From positions 3,797,001-3,861,000 of the forward strand of contig NZ_CP025791.1 of NCBI RefSeq assembly GCF_002886045.1: 64,000 nucleotides of DNA. Reading direction: 5' to 3'. This DNA is from Flavivirga eckloniae (GTDB lineage Bacteria > Bacteroidota > Bacteroidia > Flavobacteriales > Flavobacteriaceae). The number at the start of each line of letters is the position of its first letter. The first letter of the stretch is position 1. The position numbers and the translations under genes were made by a program. A model generated the notes under the pieces. The model was not told the origin of the DNA, made no database searches, and saw nothing but the letters and a program-made list of their open reading frames with translations. Positions 34,336 through 42,285 of the stretch are shown here, piece by piece.

Positions 34336-37300
34336 TTAATTTTTGTATTGGTATTCATTTTTTGATAAAACATGTCCATCTTGATCAGTTATAAATTCCA
34401 AACGATTAAATTTATCGTAATGGTAAGTTACTTTGTTGCCGTTTGGATTAATTACAGATGAAATACCTACTAAAGGTTTATAGGTATATCCTGTTAAAAA
34501 TGAATTTTCTGGTAAATGTGTTTGCAAATCTAAAAGTGCATCATTAATACTATTTTCTTTATTTTCAGTCCACAAATTATTAGTTCTGTCTATAATAGTA
34601 TTAATATAACTTTCTAAATTTAAAGCTTGTTCAGAAGAAAAGTTATCAATTTTTGCTACGGGATAATTTTTATTATACCCCCAAATATAATAAGTATGAA
34701 TATTTGATTCGGGATTTAAAACCTCTAATATGTTACCCTGATCATCGTGTTTTAAATACTCTACTTTAGTTTCTAAGGAAGTATTTCCTGATGAAGTCTT
34801 GAAAAACTGAGGTACTATTAAACCATTTTCATTTTTATATGATAAATGTACTGTTGAAACTATAGAATTATTTACATACTTCTCTGTACGCATAGGTTCA
34901 TGAATACGATAATTATCGATTAATGATTGTGCTATTTGTTTTTCATAATTAGATACGCCTGAAAGTTGCTCTATATCTTCAGGATAATAATAAGCTGTTT
35001 TTAATATCTTATCATGGCTACTGGTTGTTGTTGAATTTCTAGGTAAATGATACATCTTATAATTTGGAGAAAACTCTGAGATTGGGCCATATTCATAATC
35101 GGTTCTTGAAACTATCGAATCATTTTCATAATATTTAATATTGGATTCATTTTCCAACCTAACTCTTTCCAGATTTATGGAGTATCTGTTTATAGCACTT
35201 GAGTATGAAAAACTTAATAAAGGCGCATAATTTACTGCAAATATTATTTTATCAGGATTATAAGAGGCTGAATAGTTGTAGCTGTTTTTCTCTATTAATT
35301 TATTGTTTAAGAAAAACTTAGTGCTTTTTGGCTTTCCATTTAAAAAGGTTCCAACATTTGGTACGGTGAATCCTATTTGAATTTCTGACTTGTTATAAAA
35401 ATTATATTCAGTTTCAATATTTTTTTCTTGTGCAGATATAACTTTTTCTATAACCTTAGAATATCCAACAATATTTCCATTCATCCCACTTGTTGAATAA
35501 TATGATTTAGATTTCCTTTGTAAGTATGTATAACTGGTAGAATATAAAGCGGTATTATTTTTAAACTGATCATAACTTATGGGAGGCTTTGTACATAACA
35601 ATTCTGCCGTGAAGTAATTGAAATAATTAGGTCTGCTCATCAATTTTCCAGTAGAATATTCGCTATTGTTTAAATTATAATCAAACTCACGCGTATTTTT
35701 ATTTGATATAATTCGTTTTATTCGCAACCCTCCTGCTGCAACTGATGTTTCAATTCTATTAGAATTTTCTCTTATATAAACATTTCCCCGCATATCAATA
35801 AGAGGTTCCGATAATAGAGCCTGTGGTACGACCCAACGCACTCTGTAACTGCCTTTTTCTAAATTACTCAGATCATAGCTGAATCTTTTATAAAGTTCAT
35901 TCTCTTGCCAAACGGTTCCAGCTTGAAAATCAATATGAGAAAGTCGGGTGATTAAATTTTCACCACCAGATTGATCGATTTTATATAAATTTAATGACAA
36001 TTGCCATGAAGCATAACCCAGGCTTGTTTTATCCCAGGTTTCTCTTGAAATGTCGTAAAAAATTTCTGATAAATTAACACTTGAATTTATTTCAAAATTA
36101 ACATTGTTTGGGTTTGAGCCTGTAACCGGCTGACCATACTGTATGAAATTATCAACTCCAATATACCTATTGTCATATATAAACATAGGTTTTGAAGGTA
36201 AATAAGTGTTTAGTTCATATTCGTAATTAGTGATACCTCCAGTAGGATACTTAATTGATTTTAAAGTAGCCGTCTTAGCATACTCTAACGACGGGTCTCT
36301 ATCTGCTCCACCAAAAGAAAGGTTTAATCCTTCTTTGCGATCCTCCAAATACTCTATAAACTGCATAATCTCTAAATTAGCCTCTGACTGATTTTCTAGT
36401 TGAGTCTGAGTATATGGAAGCTCCGAATCATAAATATCATAAACAAAGTCGGTATCAGGAAGCTCATTTGAAGATATATATTTATAACGAGGAAGTTTAC
36501 TGTAAAAATGATAAAACTCGTCTGGATTTATTACACTAAGATCCATTTTTGGTATTCGAGTAGCTGTTCTATTTAGGTTAAAATAGCCCCAATGATCATG
36601 ATAATTAGAATCCTTATATGGTAAACTTTTTTCTTCAAAATAAGTGAATTCATATGGGGGAATATGTTTACTATTTATACTATTATATTCTTTTACACTC
36701 ATTAATTTAAGCCTACTGTTTATTTTTGCTTGAGAAGTAACTGTCTCTTTATTAAAATAATCATAGGTAAACTTGTACGTTTTTAATGGGGCTTGTTCAA
36801 ATTGATTATAAATATCTATTTGATCAAGTTTAGGGCCTCCTTCAATTTTTTGAGATATTTTAAAATCCAGTTTACCTCCTTTCCAATTAACTTCTTTTAA
36901 AACATATTTATACCAATTAAAGGTATAACTTAAGCTTTCAATGTCTCTCAAAACATTTGGCTCGCAAGCTGGTAATGGAGTAACACCAGAAGAAATTCTA
37001 ATATTTTGAGTGGAACTTTTAAAAGTAGGACTTGTACTTCCAGTCGGCATACCAGTTTGGTAAATAAAATTGATTTCTTCTTGATTATTTAAAGTAATTT
37101 TTTTTAAAAGCCAAGAGTCAGTAGAAATCCCGCTGGAAGAAAATGAGCTTGTTGGAGATCTAGAAAAGCCCTCAGAAGTTTCATTGACACTAAATTCGTA
37201 TTTTATTCCTTTTGGGTCAGTAATAATAAATAGATGTGAATTTAAGTTTGCTCCCCGAGAAAAATCAATTTTAAGATTATTGTCTTCATCGAGAAGTACC

Positions 37301-37866
37301 CCTTTACCTTTATTAAAGTCATTAACATCTCCTTGTAAAATAAATTTTCCTGAATACCCTGCAAAATTATAATAAAACAAATCTGGCTCTCCGTCGGTTT
37401 TTATTTGACAAGAAACGATACCTGTTGGTGTTGTACCACCGCCTCCACCTTGGACACTACATTCTAAAAAATTTTCTTCCATACTTTGAAGAGATCCATA
37501 TTTTTCTGGTATACTGAAATATCCTGAAGTACCCGCACTTGTATTTAAATCGTCAAGCCCACGTATTTGCCTAGATATAACGCCTCCTGCATTTAAACTC
37601 CAACCTAAACCAACCCAGCTGGCTTCTTGACTAACTTTTATTCCCGAGGCATGATAACTTAAACTTATCGGTAAATGATATCCACCAGACTCAATACTAT
37701 ATAAAGGAATACTTATATTAGGAACACCTGTATAATGTCCAACTGGGGTGTCGGCATATTGAACTAATCCCGCAACTGTAGGGGATGCCATAAATTTTAC
37801 TTCTGGAGTTTTTTGAGCCACTGAAAACTGACTTACAAGAAAAATTATTATGAATATTTTCTTCAT
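34336..37866 (-). CDS. SpvB/Rhs-like secreted protein, partner of the Rhs protein
   Basis: The 1176-residue protein has a signal peptide (MKKIFIIIFLVSQFSVAQ). It then shows the N-terminal motif of SpvB/TcB-type proteins: GVPNISIPLYSI, HLPISLSYHASGIKV and WVGLGWSLNAGGVISRQIRG. The middle consists of long beta-rich segments, and the C-terminus carries YD-like repeats (IHTYYIWGYNKNYPVAKI, KVTYHYDKFNRLEFITDQDG, LSKNEYQYKN). In Tc toxins a TcB-like and a TcC-like protein together form one hollow Rhs shell around the toxin. This protein next to the Rhs protein, with a five-base gap, suggests a similar two-piece shell. No toxin tip is present here. Export is by Sec; the final location is unknown. 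Confidence 0.75.
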   Translation of the reverse strand: MKKIFIIIFLVSQFSVAQKTPEVKFMASPTVAGLVQYADTPVGHYTGVPNISIPLYSIESGGYHLPISLSYHASGIKVSQEASWVGLGWSLNAGGVISRQIRGLDDLNTSAGTSGYFSIPEKYGSLQSMEENFLECSVQGGGGGTTPTGIVSCQIKTDGEPDLFYYNFAGYSGKFILQGDVNDFNKGKGVLLDEDNNLKIDFSRGANLNSHLFIITDPKGIKYEFSVNETSEGFSRSPTSSFSSSGISTDSWLLKKITLNNQEEINFIYQTGMPTGSTSPTFKSSTQNIRISSGVTPLPACEPNVLRDIESLSYTFNWYKYVLKEVNWKGGKLDFKISQKIEGGPKLDQIDIYNQFEQAPLKTYKFTYDYFNKETVTSQAKINSRLKLMSVKEYNSINSKHIPPYEFTYFEEKSLPYKDSNYHDHWGYFNLNRTATRIPKMDLSVINPDEFYHFYSKLPRYKYISSNELPDTDFVYDIYDSELPYTQTQLENQSEANLEIMQFIEYLEDRKEGLNLSFGGADRDPSLEYAKTATLKSIKYPTGGITNYEYELNTYLPSKPMFIYDNRYIGVDNFIQYGQPVTGSNPNNVNFEINSSVNLSEIFYDISRETWDKTSLGYASWQLSLNLYKIDQSGGENLITRLSHIDFQAGTVWQENELYKRFSYDLSNLEKGSYRVRWVVPQALLSEPLIDMRGNVYIRENSNRIETSVAAGGLRIKRIISNKNTREFDYNLNNSEYSTGKLMSRPNYFNYFTAELLCTKPPISYDQFKNNTALYSTSYTYLQRKSKSYYSTSGMNGNIVGYSKVIEKVISAQEKNIETEYNFYNKSEIQIGFTVPNVGTFLNGKPKSTKFFLNNKLIEKNSYNYSASYNPDKIIFAVNYAPLLSFSYSSAINRYSINLERVRLENESNIKYYENDSIVSRTDYEYGPISEFSPNYKMYHLPRNSTTTSSHDKILKTAYYYPEDIEQLSGVSNYEKQIAQSLIDNYRIHEPMRTEKYVNNSIVSTVHLSYKNENGLIVPQFFKTSSGNTSLETKVEYLKHDDQGNILEVLNPESNIHTYYIWGYNKNYPVAKIDNFSSEQALNLESYINTIIDRTNNLWTENKENSINDALLDLQTHLPENSFLTGYTYKPLVGISSVINPNGNKVTYHYDKFNRLEFITDQDGHVLSKNEYQYKN

Positions 37867-38253
37867 AGATTTACTTTTTATTGATTAATTCTTTTAAAGT
37901 TGTTAATTTTTTCAATTTGCCATTACGCAACTTTGTGAGTAAATACGTTATTATAAAATAGCAATAGAACAGAAATTGAGAAGTGTTTTTTCATGAGGAA
38001 AAAGATTAGAGTTTAATTGCACTAAAATTAGATGATAAATTTGAAAAATTGCTAAGGTTTCACCTTAGGATTAGTAAGGGAAAACCTTAGTTTTTTTGGA
38101 GGTTATATATTAACTTTCAATGGTTAACATTTGTTTTTTTCTTGCATTTTAATTGTCGCTATAAGAAACTACAATCAAAAAGAGTTTTATAAATATTTAA
38201 AAGAGCAAGTAATTTCAATACCTAAAAAGAAAAACCAATGACGCTGTGTAACA
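37867..38253. other. intergenic region with alternative hairpins, no gene
   Basis: This divergent region separates the Rhs operon from the sulfur operon. CTAAGGT (38052-38058) can pair with ACCTTAG (38062-38068) or, as CTAAGGTTT, with AAACCTTAG (38082-38090), the latter followed by seven T residues. The two hairpins exclude each other, and the second looks like a + strand terminator. No ORF of note is present. The Rhs promoter on the minus strand must lie near 37870-37990 but was not identified. Confidence 0.4.
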
Positions 38254-38284
38254 TTTGTAACAAACTTAAAATTAAGTATATTAG
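38254..38284 (+). promoter_or_regulatory. predicted Bacteroidota-type promoter of the Rrf2 gene
   Basis: TTTG at 38254-38257, a 19-base spacer and TATATTAG at 38277-38284 (consensus TAnnTTTG, two mismatches or fewer depending on weighting). The predicted transcription start falls at about 38289, on the Rrf2 start codon itself, so the message may be leaderless. Confidence 0.45.
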
Positions 38285-38288
38285 CAGT

Positions 38289-38720
38289 ATGCTATCCAAA
38301 AAGACAAAATATGGCCTAAAAGCGCTAACTTATATAGCCAAAAGTGAAGGGGATAACCCTGTTCAGATAAGCGAGATTTCAAAAAGTGAAAATATTCCAC
38401 AGAAATTTTTGGAGAGTATTATGCTCACCCTTAGAAAATCAGGTTTCTTAGGTTCAAAAAAAGGGAAACATGGAGGCTATTATCTTATAAAAGAGCCATC
38501 AGAAATTAGAATGGCAGATGTTATGCGTGTATTAGAAGGACCCATTGCCATGGTGCCTTGTGTGAGTTTAAACTTTTATGAGAAATGCGACGACTGTCCG
38601 GATGAGCATGAGTGTAGCGTTCATAAACTAATGATACAAGTACGCGATAACACTTTAAAAGTACTACGAAATAATACTTTAGCAGATCTGTCTGGATCTA
38701 CTGTGGTGAAAACTTCATAA
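38289..38720 (+). CDS. Rrf2-family transcription regulator (CymR/IscR-like) of sulfur assimilation
   Basis: The start at 38289 gives the standard Rrf2 beginning MLSKKTKYGLKALTYIA; the longer upstream frame (from 38238) is not family-like. The 143-residue protein has the winged helix-turn-helix (VQISEISKSENIPQKFLESI, then LRKSGFLGSKKGKHGGYYL) followed by the dimer helix. A cysteine group, PCVSLNFYEKCDDCPDEHEC (residues about 90-113), resembles the Fe-S ligand region of IscR, whereas CymR of Firmicutes lacks it. It heads the cysteine operon, so it probably represses or activates these genes in response to cysteine, O-acetylserine or an Fe-S cluster. The palindrome at 38833-38851 before the next gene is a candidate operator. 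Confidence 0.85.
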   Translation: MLSKKTKYGLKALTYIAKSEGDNPVQISEISKSENIPQKFLESIMLTLRKSGFLGSKKGKHGGYYLIKEPSEIRMADVMRVLEGPIAMVPCVSLNFYEKCDDCPDEHECSVHKLMIQVRDNTLKVLRNNTLADLSGSTVVKTS

Positions 38721-38797
38721 AATAACCCGTTTTTTTCTTCGAATTTAGGTTCATCAACCTAAAAAAAATCCATTATTCCAAATAAGATGTTAATAAT

Positions 38798-38828
38798 CTT
38801 TGATTTATGAGAAAAAATATTAATTTTG
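38798..38828 (+). promoter_or_regulatory. predicted promoter of the sulfate-assimilation operon
   Basis: TTTG at 38798-38801, a 19-base spacer and a perfect TAnnTTTG element (TAATTTTG, 38821-38828). The start of transcription would fall near 38833, inside the palindrome that follows. Confidence 0.6.
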
Positions 38829-38832
38829 TAAT

Positions 38833-38851
38833 TCCTATTAAATCGATAGGA
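38833..38851 (+). promoter_or_regulatory. inverted repeat, candidate Rrf2 operator
   Basis: TCCTAT-N7-ATAGGA, extended imperfectly by A/T on both sides. It sits over the predicted transcription start of the cys operon and 110 bases after the Rrf2 gene. A regulator bound here would block the polymerase. Confidence 0.45.
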
Positions 38852-38871
38852 TTAATATAATACTGATTAAA

Positions 38872-39129
38872 ATGATTGGACAAATGTTATTAAAAGAAAA
38901 AGAAAAGTCTACATATAAGGCCGATAAAGTCACAGAAAAGCCTATTAGAAGTGTGGTAAAATCTTTGAGCTGGAGAACTATAGGAACTTTAGATACTATA
39001 GTTATTTCATGGATAATAACAGGAAAGTTGGACTTAGCATTTTCAATAGGAGGCATAGAGTTAGTAACAAAAATGGTGTTGTACTTTTTTCACGAGCGTA
39101 TTTGGAACACCATTAAATGGGGTAGATAA
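38872..39129 (+). CDS. DUF2061 small membrane protein
   Basis: The 85-residue protein has the DUF2061 pattern: RSVVKSLSWRTIGTLDTIVISWIITG, then KLDLAFSIGGIELVTKMVLYFFHERIW near the end. Two membrane segments are predicted. A second Met at 38884 (MLLKEKEKS) is an alternative start. The family is often found in or beside sulfate-assimilation operons, but its function is not known. Here it lies between the Rrf2 regulator and CysH, 10 bases before cysH, and is the first gene behind the predicted operon promoter. Confidence 0.85.
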   Translation: MIGQMLLKEKEKSTYKADKVTEKPIRSVVKSLSWRTIGTLDTIVISWIITGKLDLAFSIGGIELVTKMVLYFFHERIWNTIKWGR

Positions 39130-39139
39130 TATATAAGAT

Positions 39140-39760
39140 ATGATAACACAAGATCAATTAAACGAATTAAATACGCTTTTAAAAGGCGCTAAGCCAGCTG
39201 AAATCATTCAGAAGGCTTTAGAACTTAATGAGAAAGCTGTAGTAACAACTAATTTTAGACCATACGAGGCGGCTATATTGCATGCCGTAAATTCTGTTAA
39301 ACCTAATATTGCTGTAGTATGGTGTGATACTGGGTATAATACACCGCAAACATACAGGCACGCCAATCAGGTTATAGAAGATTTAAAATTAAACGTATCG
39401 CTATACGTGCCAAAACAAACAGCAGCTCATCGCGATGTAACTATGGGAATTCCAAGTGTTGATGCACCAGAGCACGCTTTATTTACAGAACAAGTTAAGT
39501 TAGAGCCGTTTAAACGTGCAATGGAAGAGCACAAGCCAAAAGTGTGGTTTACAAACTTACGTCAAGGACAAACTGCATTTAGAGATAGTATAGGCATTTT
39601 TAGTCTGAGTAAAGATGGTGTTTTAAAAGTAAGCCCATTTTACTATTGGTCTGATGCCGATTTAGATAGCTATTTGGAGGAGAATAATTTACCTAACGAG
39701 TTTAAGTATTTTGACCCAACTAAGGCGCTAGAGAATAGAGAATGTGGATTGCATGTCTAA
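39140..39760 (+). CDS. cysH: phosphoadenosine/adenosine phosphosulfate reductase
   Basis: The 206-residue protein is a PAPS-reductase family member, reducing activated sulfate to sulfite with thiols. It has the adenylyl-binding core (VVTTNFRPYEAAILHAV, WCDTGYNTPQTYRHA), VWFTNLRQGQTAFRD, FYYWSDADLDSYLEENNLP and the C-terminal catalytic ENRECGLHV with C202. The CC and CxxC cysteines that bind an Fe-S cluster in bacterial APS reductases are absent, which points to the PAPS type, yet no cysC (APS kinase) lies in the operon. The gene is a little short for the family (usual 230-250 residues). It lies 10 bases after the DUF2061 gene. Confidence 0.88.
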   Translation: MITQDQLNELNTLLKGAKPAEIIQKALELNEKAVVTTNFRPYEAAILHAVNSVKPNIAVVWCDTGYNTPQTYRHANQVIEDLKLNVSLYVPKQTAAHRDVTMGIPSVDAPEHALFTEQVKLEPFKRAMEEHKPKVWFTNLRQGQTAFRDSIGIFSLSKDGVLKVSPFYYWSDADLDSYLEENNLPNEFKYFDPTKALENRECGLHV

Positions 39761-39824
39761 CTAGCAAGCAGAATGCAGTTGCAGTAAATAGTTATAAAGA
39801 ATAAAGAAAAATCAAAAAACTTTT

Positions 39825-39867
39825 ACTTCGCCCAGGTAAGAGTTCCCTTTTTGGGGTCTAGAGGGCT
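39825..39867. repeat. GC-rich intergenic repeat (cys operon copy 1)
   Basis: ACTTCGCCCAGGTAAGAGTT followed by CCC, TTTTTGGGG and a TCTAGAGGGCT tail. It shares the ACTTC(G/A)CCC...GTAAGAGTTCC part with the copy at 40901 and lies just before the cysD start. Confidence 0.65.
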
Positions 39868-39874
39868 AAAGATT

Positions 39875-40780
39875 ATGAACAAAAATACGTCACATATAAA
39901 TTCGCTTGAGAATGAAGCAATTTATATAATGAGAGAAGTAGCAGCTCAATTTGAAAAACCTGTGTTGCTATTCTCAGGAGGAAAGGATTCGATTACTTTG
40001 GTAAGGTTAGCTCAAAAAGCATTTTACCCTGCAAAAATACCATTCCCTTTAATGCACATTGATACTGGGCATAATTTTCCAGAAACTATAGAGTTTAGAG
40101 ATCGTTTGGTTAAAGAATTAGGTTTAGAGCTTATAGTAAGAAATGTACAGGATTCTATCGATCAAGGAAAAGTAAAAGAGGAAACAGGGAGATACTCAAG
40201 TAGAAACCAATTACAAACGACTACGCTTTTAGATGCTATCGAAGAGTTTAAGTTTGATGCTTGTATTGGTGGTGCACGTCGTGATGAGGAAAAAGCAAGA
40301 GCTAAAGAACGTATTTTCTCTGTACGTGACGATTTTGGACAATGGGATGAGAAAAACCAACGCCCGGAGTTGTTCGATATGTTGAACGGAAATATTGAAT
40401 TAGGACAAAACGTTCGTGTGTTTCCTATATCAAACTGGACAGAATTAGATGTTTGGTCGTATATCGAAAAAGAAAATATTGAAATTCCATCTATTTATTT
40501 TGCTCATACCAGAGCTACGTTTTTACGTGATGGACTTATTTGGTCTGCCGATGACGAAGTTGTTTACCGAGAAGAAGATGAAGAAGTTGTGGAGCGCGTT
40601 GTTCGTTTTAGAACCGTGGGAGACATGAGCTGTACAGCTGCGGTACTATCTGATGCGGTAGATATTCAAACAGTGGTTCAGGAAATTAGAGAAAGTACGA
40701 TTTCTGAACGTGGTGCGCGTATTGACGACAAACGTTCTGAAGCTGCGATGGAAAAACGTAAACAACAAGGGTATTTCTAA
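39875..40780 (+). CDS. cysD: sulfate adenylyltransferase subunit 2 (ATP sulfurylase small subunit)
   Basis: The 301-residue protein starts best at the ATG at 39875 (MNKNTSHINSLENEAIYIMRE), since the upstream TTG frame runs through the repeat. It is CysD, the catalytic subunit that forms adenosine phosphosulfate from ATP and sulfate. Motifs are VLLFSGGKDSITLVRLA (PP-loop), HIDTGHNFPETIEFRD, GGARRDEEKARAKER, FPISNWTELDVWSYI and FRTVGDMSCTAAV. The usual C-terminus SEAAMEKRKQQGYF is present. It works with CysN, encoded 174 bases downstream across two repeat copies. Confidence 0.97.
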   Translation: MNKNTSHINSLENEAIYIMREVAAQFEKPVLLFSGGKDSITLVRLAQKAFYPAKIPFPLMHIDTGHNFPETIEFRDRLVKELGLELIVRNVQDSIDQGKVKEETGRYSSRNQLQTTTLLDAIEEFKFDACIGGARRDEEKARAKERIFSVRDDFGQWDEKNQRPELFDMLNGNIELGQNVRVFPISNWTELDVWSYIEKENIEIPSIYFAHTRATFLRDGLIWSADDEVVYREEDEEVVERVVRFRTVGDMSCTAAVLSDAVDIQTVVQEIRESTISERGARIDDKRSEAAMEKRKQQGYF

Positions 40781-40781
40781 A

Positions 40782-40952
40782 AGCCCTCTAGCCCCCAAAA
40801 GGGGAATTGCAAGTTTGCGGATAAAAGGAATTATGTTACCAGAAAGGATTTTAAAAATCTTATTGGTGTTAAATAAAAAATAAAATAACAACAATATTCT
40901 TACTTCACCCGAGTAAGAGTTCCTCCCCAAAGGGGAGGTTAGGAGGGGCTGA
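40782..40952. repeat. two GC-rich repeat copies between cysD and cysN
   Basis: A short copy AGCCCTCTAGCCCCCAAAAG follows cysD. A longer one at 40901-40952 (ACTTCACCCGAGTAAGAGTT, then CCTCCCC AAA GGGGAGG and AGGAGGGGCT) ends three bases before the cysN ATG. The second forms a strong hairpin over the cysN ribosome-binding region. Confidence 0.65.
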
Positions 40953-40954
40953 TT

Positions 40955-42202
40955 ATGGAAGTATTAAAAATTGCAACAGCAGGAAGTGTAGATGATGGGA
41001 AAAGCACCTTGATAGGGCGCATTTTGTATGATACAAAATCATTAACTACAGACAAGTTAGAAGCTATTGAAAAAACAAGTAAACAAAGAGGTTACGATTA
41101 TTTGGATTTTTCTTTGGCTACAGATGGTTTGGTGGCAGAAAGAGAGCAAGGAATCACTATAGATGTTGCTCATATTTACTTTTCAACCGCAAAGAAAAGT
41201 TATATCATAGCAGATACTCCGGGGCATGTGGAATACACGCGTAACATGGTAACCGGGGCTTCAACATCGCAAGCATCTATTATTCTAATCGATGCCAGAA
41301 AGGGGGTTATCGAGCAAACCAATCGTCATTTCTTTATTAATAATTTACTACGTATTAAGGATGTTGTAGTTGCTATTAATAAAATGGACTTGGTAGATTA
41401 TTCAGAAGAAGTTTATAATAAGATTAAAGCCGATTTTGAATCCTTGATGAGTAAACGTGAATACCAAGATCAAAAGATCACCTTTATTCCTGTTAGTGCC
41501 TTAAAAGGGGACAATGTTGTAAATAAATCTGAAAAAATGCCTTGGTATTCTGGAGAGGCGTTATTGGAGCATTTAGAAAAGTTAGACAAGGCCGATATCT
41601 TTAATGTAGGTACACCTCGTTTCCCGGTACAATATGTTGTTCGACCTAAAACAGAGGATTTCCACGATTTTAGAGGATATGCCGGAAAAGTTTATGGGGG
41701 GAATTTAAGTGTGGGCGATGATGTTGTGGTATTACCATCACAAACAAAATCGAAAATAAAAGATATTTATTTCTACGACGAAAAATACGAAACCGCTTCA
41801 AGACGATCTTCTGTAACCATTACTTTGGAAGATGACATTAATGTGAGCCGTGGTGATATGATTGTTAAAGAAAATGATTTACCAACCATAGAAAAACAGT
41901 TTACGGCTAATGTATGTTGGATGGATTCCAAGCAATTAACGCCCGGAGCTAAATACGTAGTACAACATGGTATTAATAAAGTATTGGCCAAGGTTGATGT
42001 GATTCACCATAAAATTAATCCTGACTATTCAGGAATAGAAGAGAATGTAAGCGGTTTGGGTATGAATGATATAGCCCAGGTAAGCTTCAGATTGAACAAA
42101 CCTATATTTTACGATAAGTTTAAAAATCACCGTACCAACGGGTCGTTTATTATCATCGATTCACAGTCTAACAGTACTGTAGGTGCAGGATTTATCCAAT
42201 AA
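40955..42202 (+). CDS. cysN: sulfate adenylyltransferase subunit 1 (GTPase subunit)
   Basis: The 415-residue protein is the EF-Tu-like GTPase that drives CysD. It has the P-loop AGSVDDGKSTLIGRI, the switch segment EREQGITIDVAHIYF, DTPGHVEYTRNMVTGAS and INKMDLVDY (GTP specificity), followed by two beta-barrel domains. No APS-kinase (CysC) domain is fused to the C-terminus, as it is in some bacteria. The start 40955 (MEVLKIATAGSVDDGKS) directly precedes the P-loop. A downstream gap of 83 bases separates it from the sulfite reductase. Confidence 0.96.
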   Translation: MEVLKIATAGSVDDGKSTLIGRILYDTKSLTTDKLEAIEKTSKQRGYDYLDFSLATDGLVAEREQGITIDVAHIYFSTAKKSYIIADTPGHVEYTRNMVTGASTSQASIILIDARKGVIEQTNRHFFINNLLRIKDVVVAINKMDLVDYSEEVYNKIKADFESLMSKREYQDQKITFIPVSALKGDNVVNKSEKMPWYSGEALLEHLEKLDKADIFNVGTPRFPVQYVVRPKTEDFHDFRGYAGKVYGGNLSVGDDVVVLPSQTKSKIKDIYFYDEKYETASRRSSVTITLEDDINVSRGDMIVKENDLPTIEKQFTANVCWMDSKQLTPGAKYVVQHGINKVLAKVDVIHHKINPDYSGIEENVSGLGMNDIAQVSFRLNKPIFYDKFKNHRTNGSFIIIDSQSNSTVGAGFIQ

Positions 42203-42285
42203 ATAAGCAAAAAAGTTTAGGTCGAAAAATTTAGGAGCAAAGGACTTTTCGGCTTAAAGACTTTCAATATTAAAACTTAAAAAAA

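Noticed and set aside
38238-38288. 17-codon N-terminal extension of the Rrf2 regulator
   Set aside because: Rrf2 proteins start at MLSKKTKYG; the extension crosses the predicted promoter.
38744-38770. TTTAGGTT-CATC-AACCTAAA hairpin after the Rrf2 gene as a + strand terminator
   Set aside because: The homopolymer after it is A on the + strand, so it could only end minus-strand transcription, where no gene needs it. It may be an operator-like palindrome, but nothing supports that.
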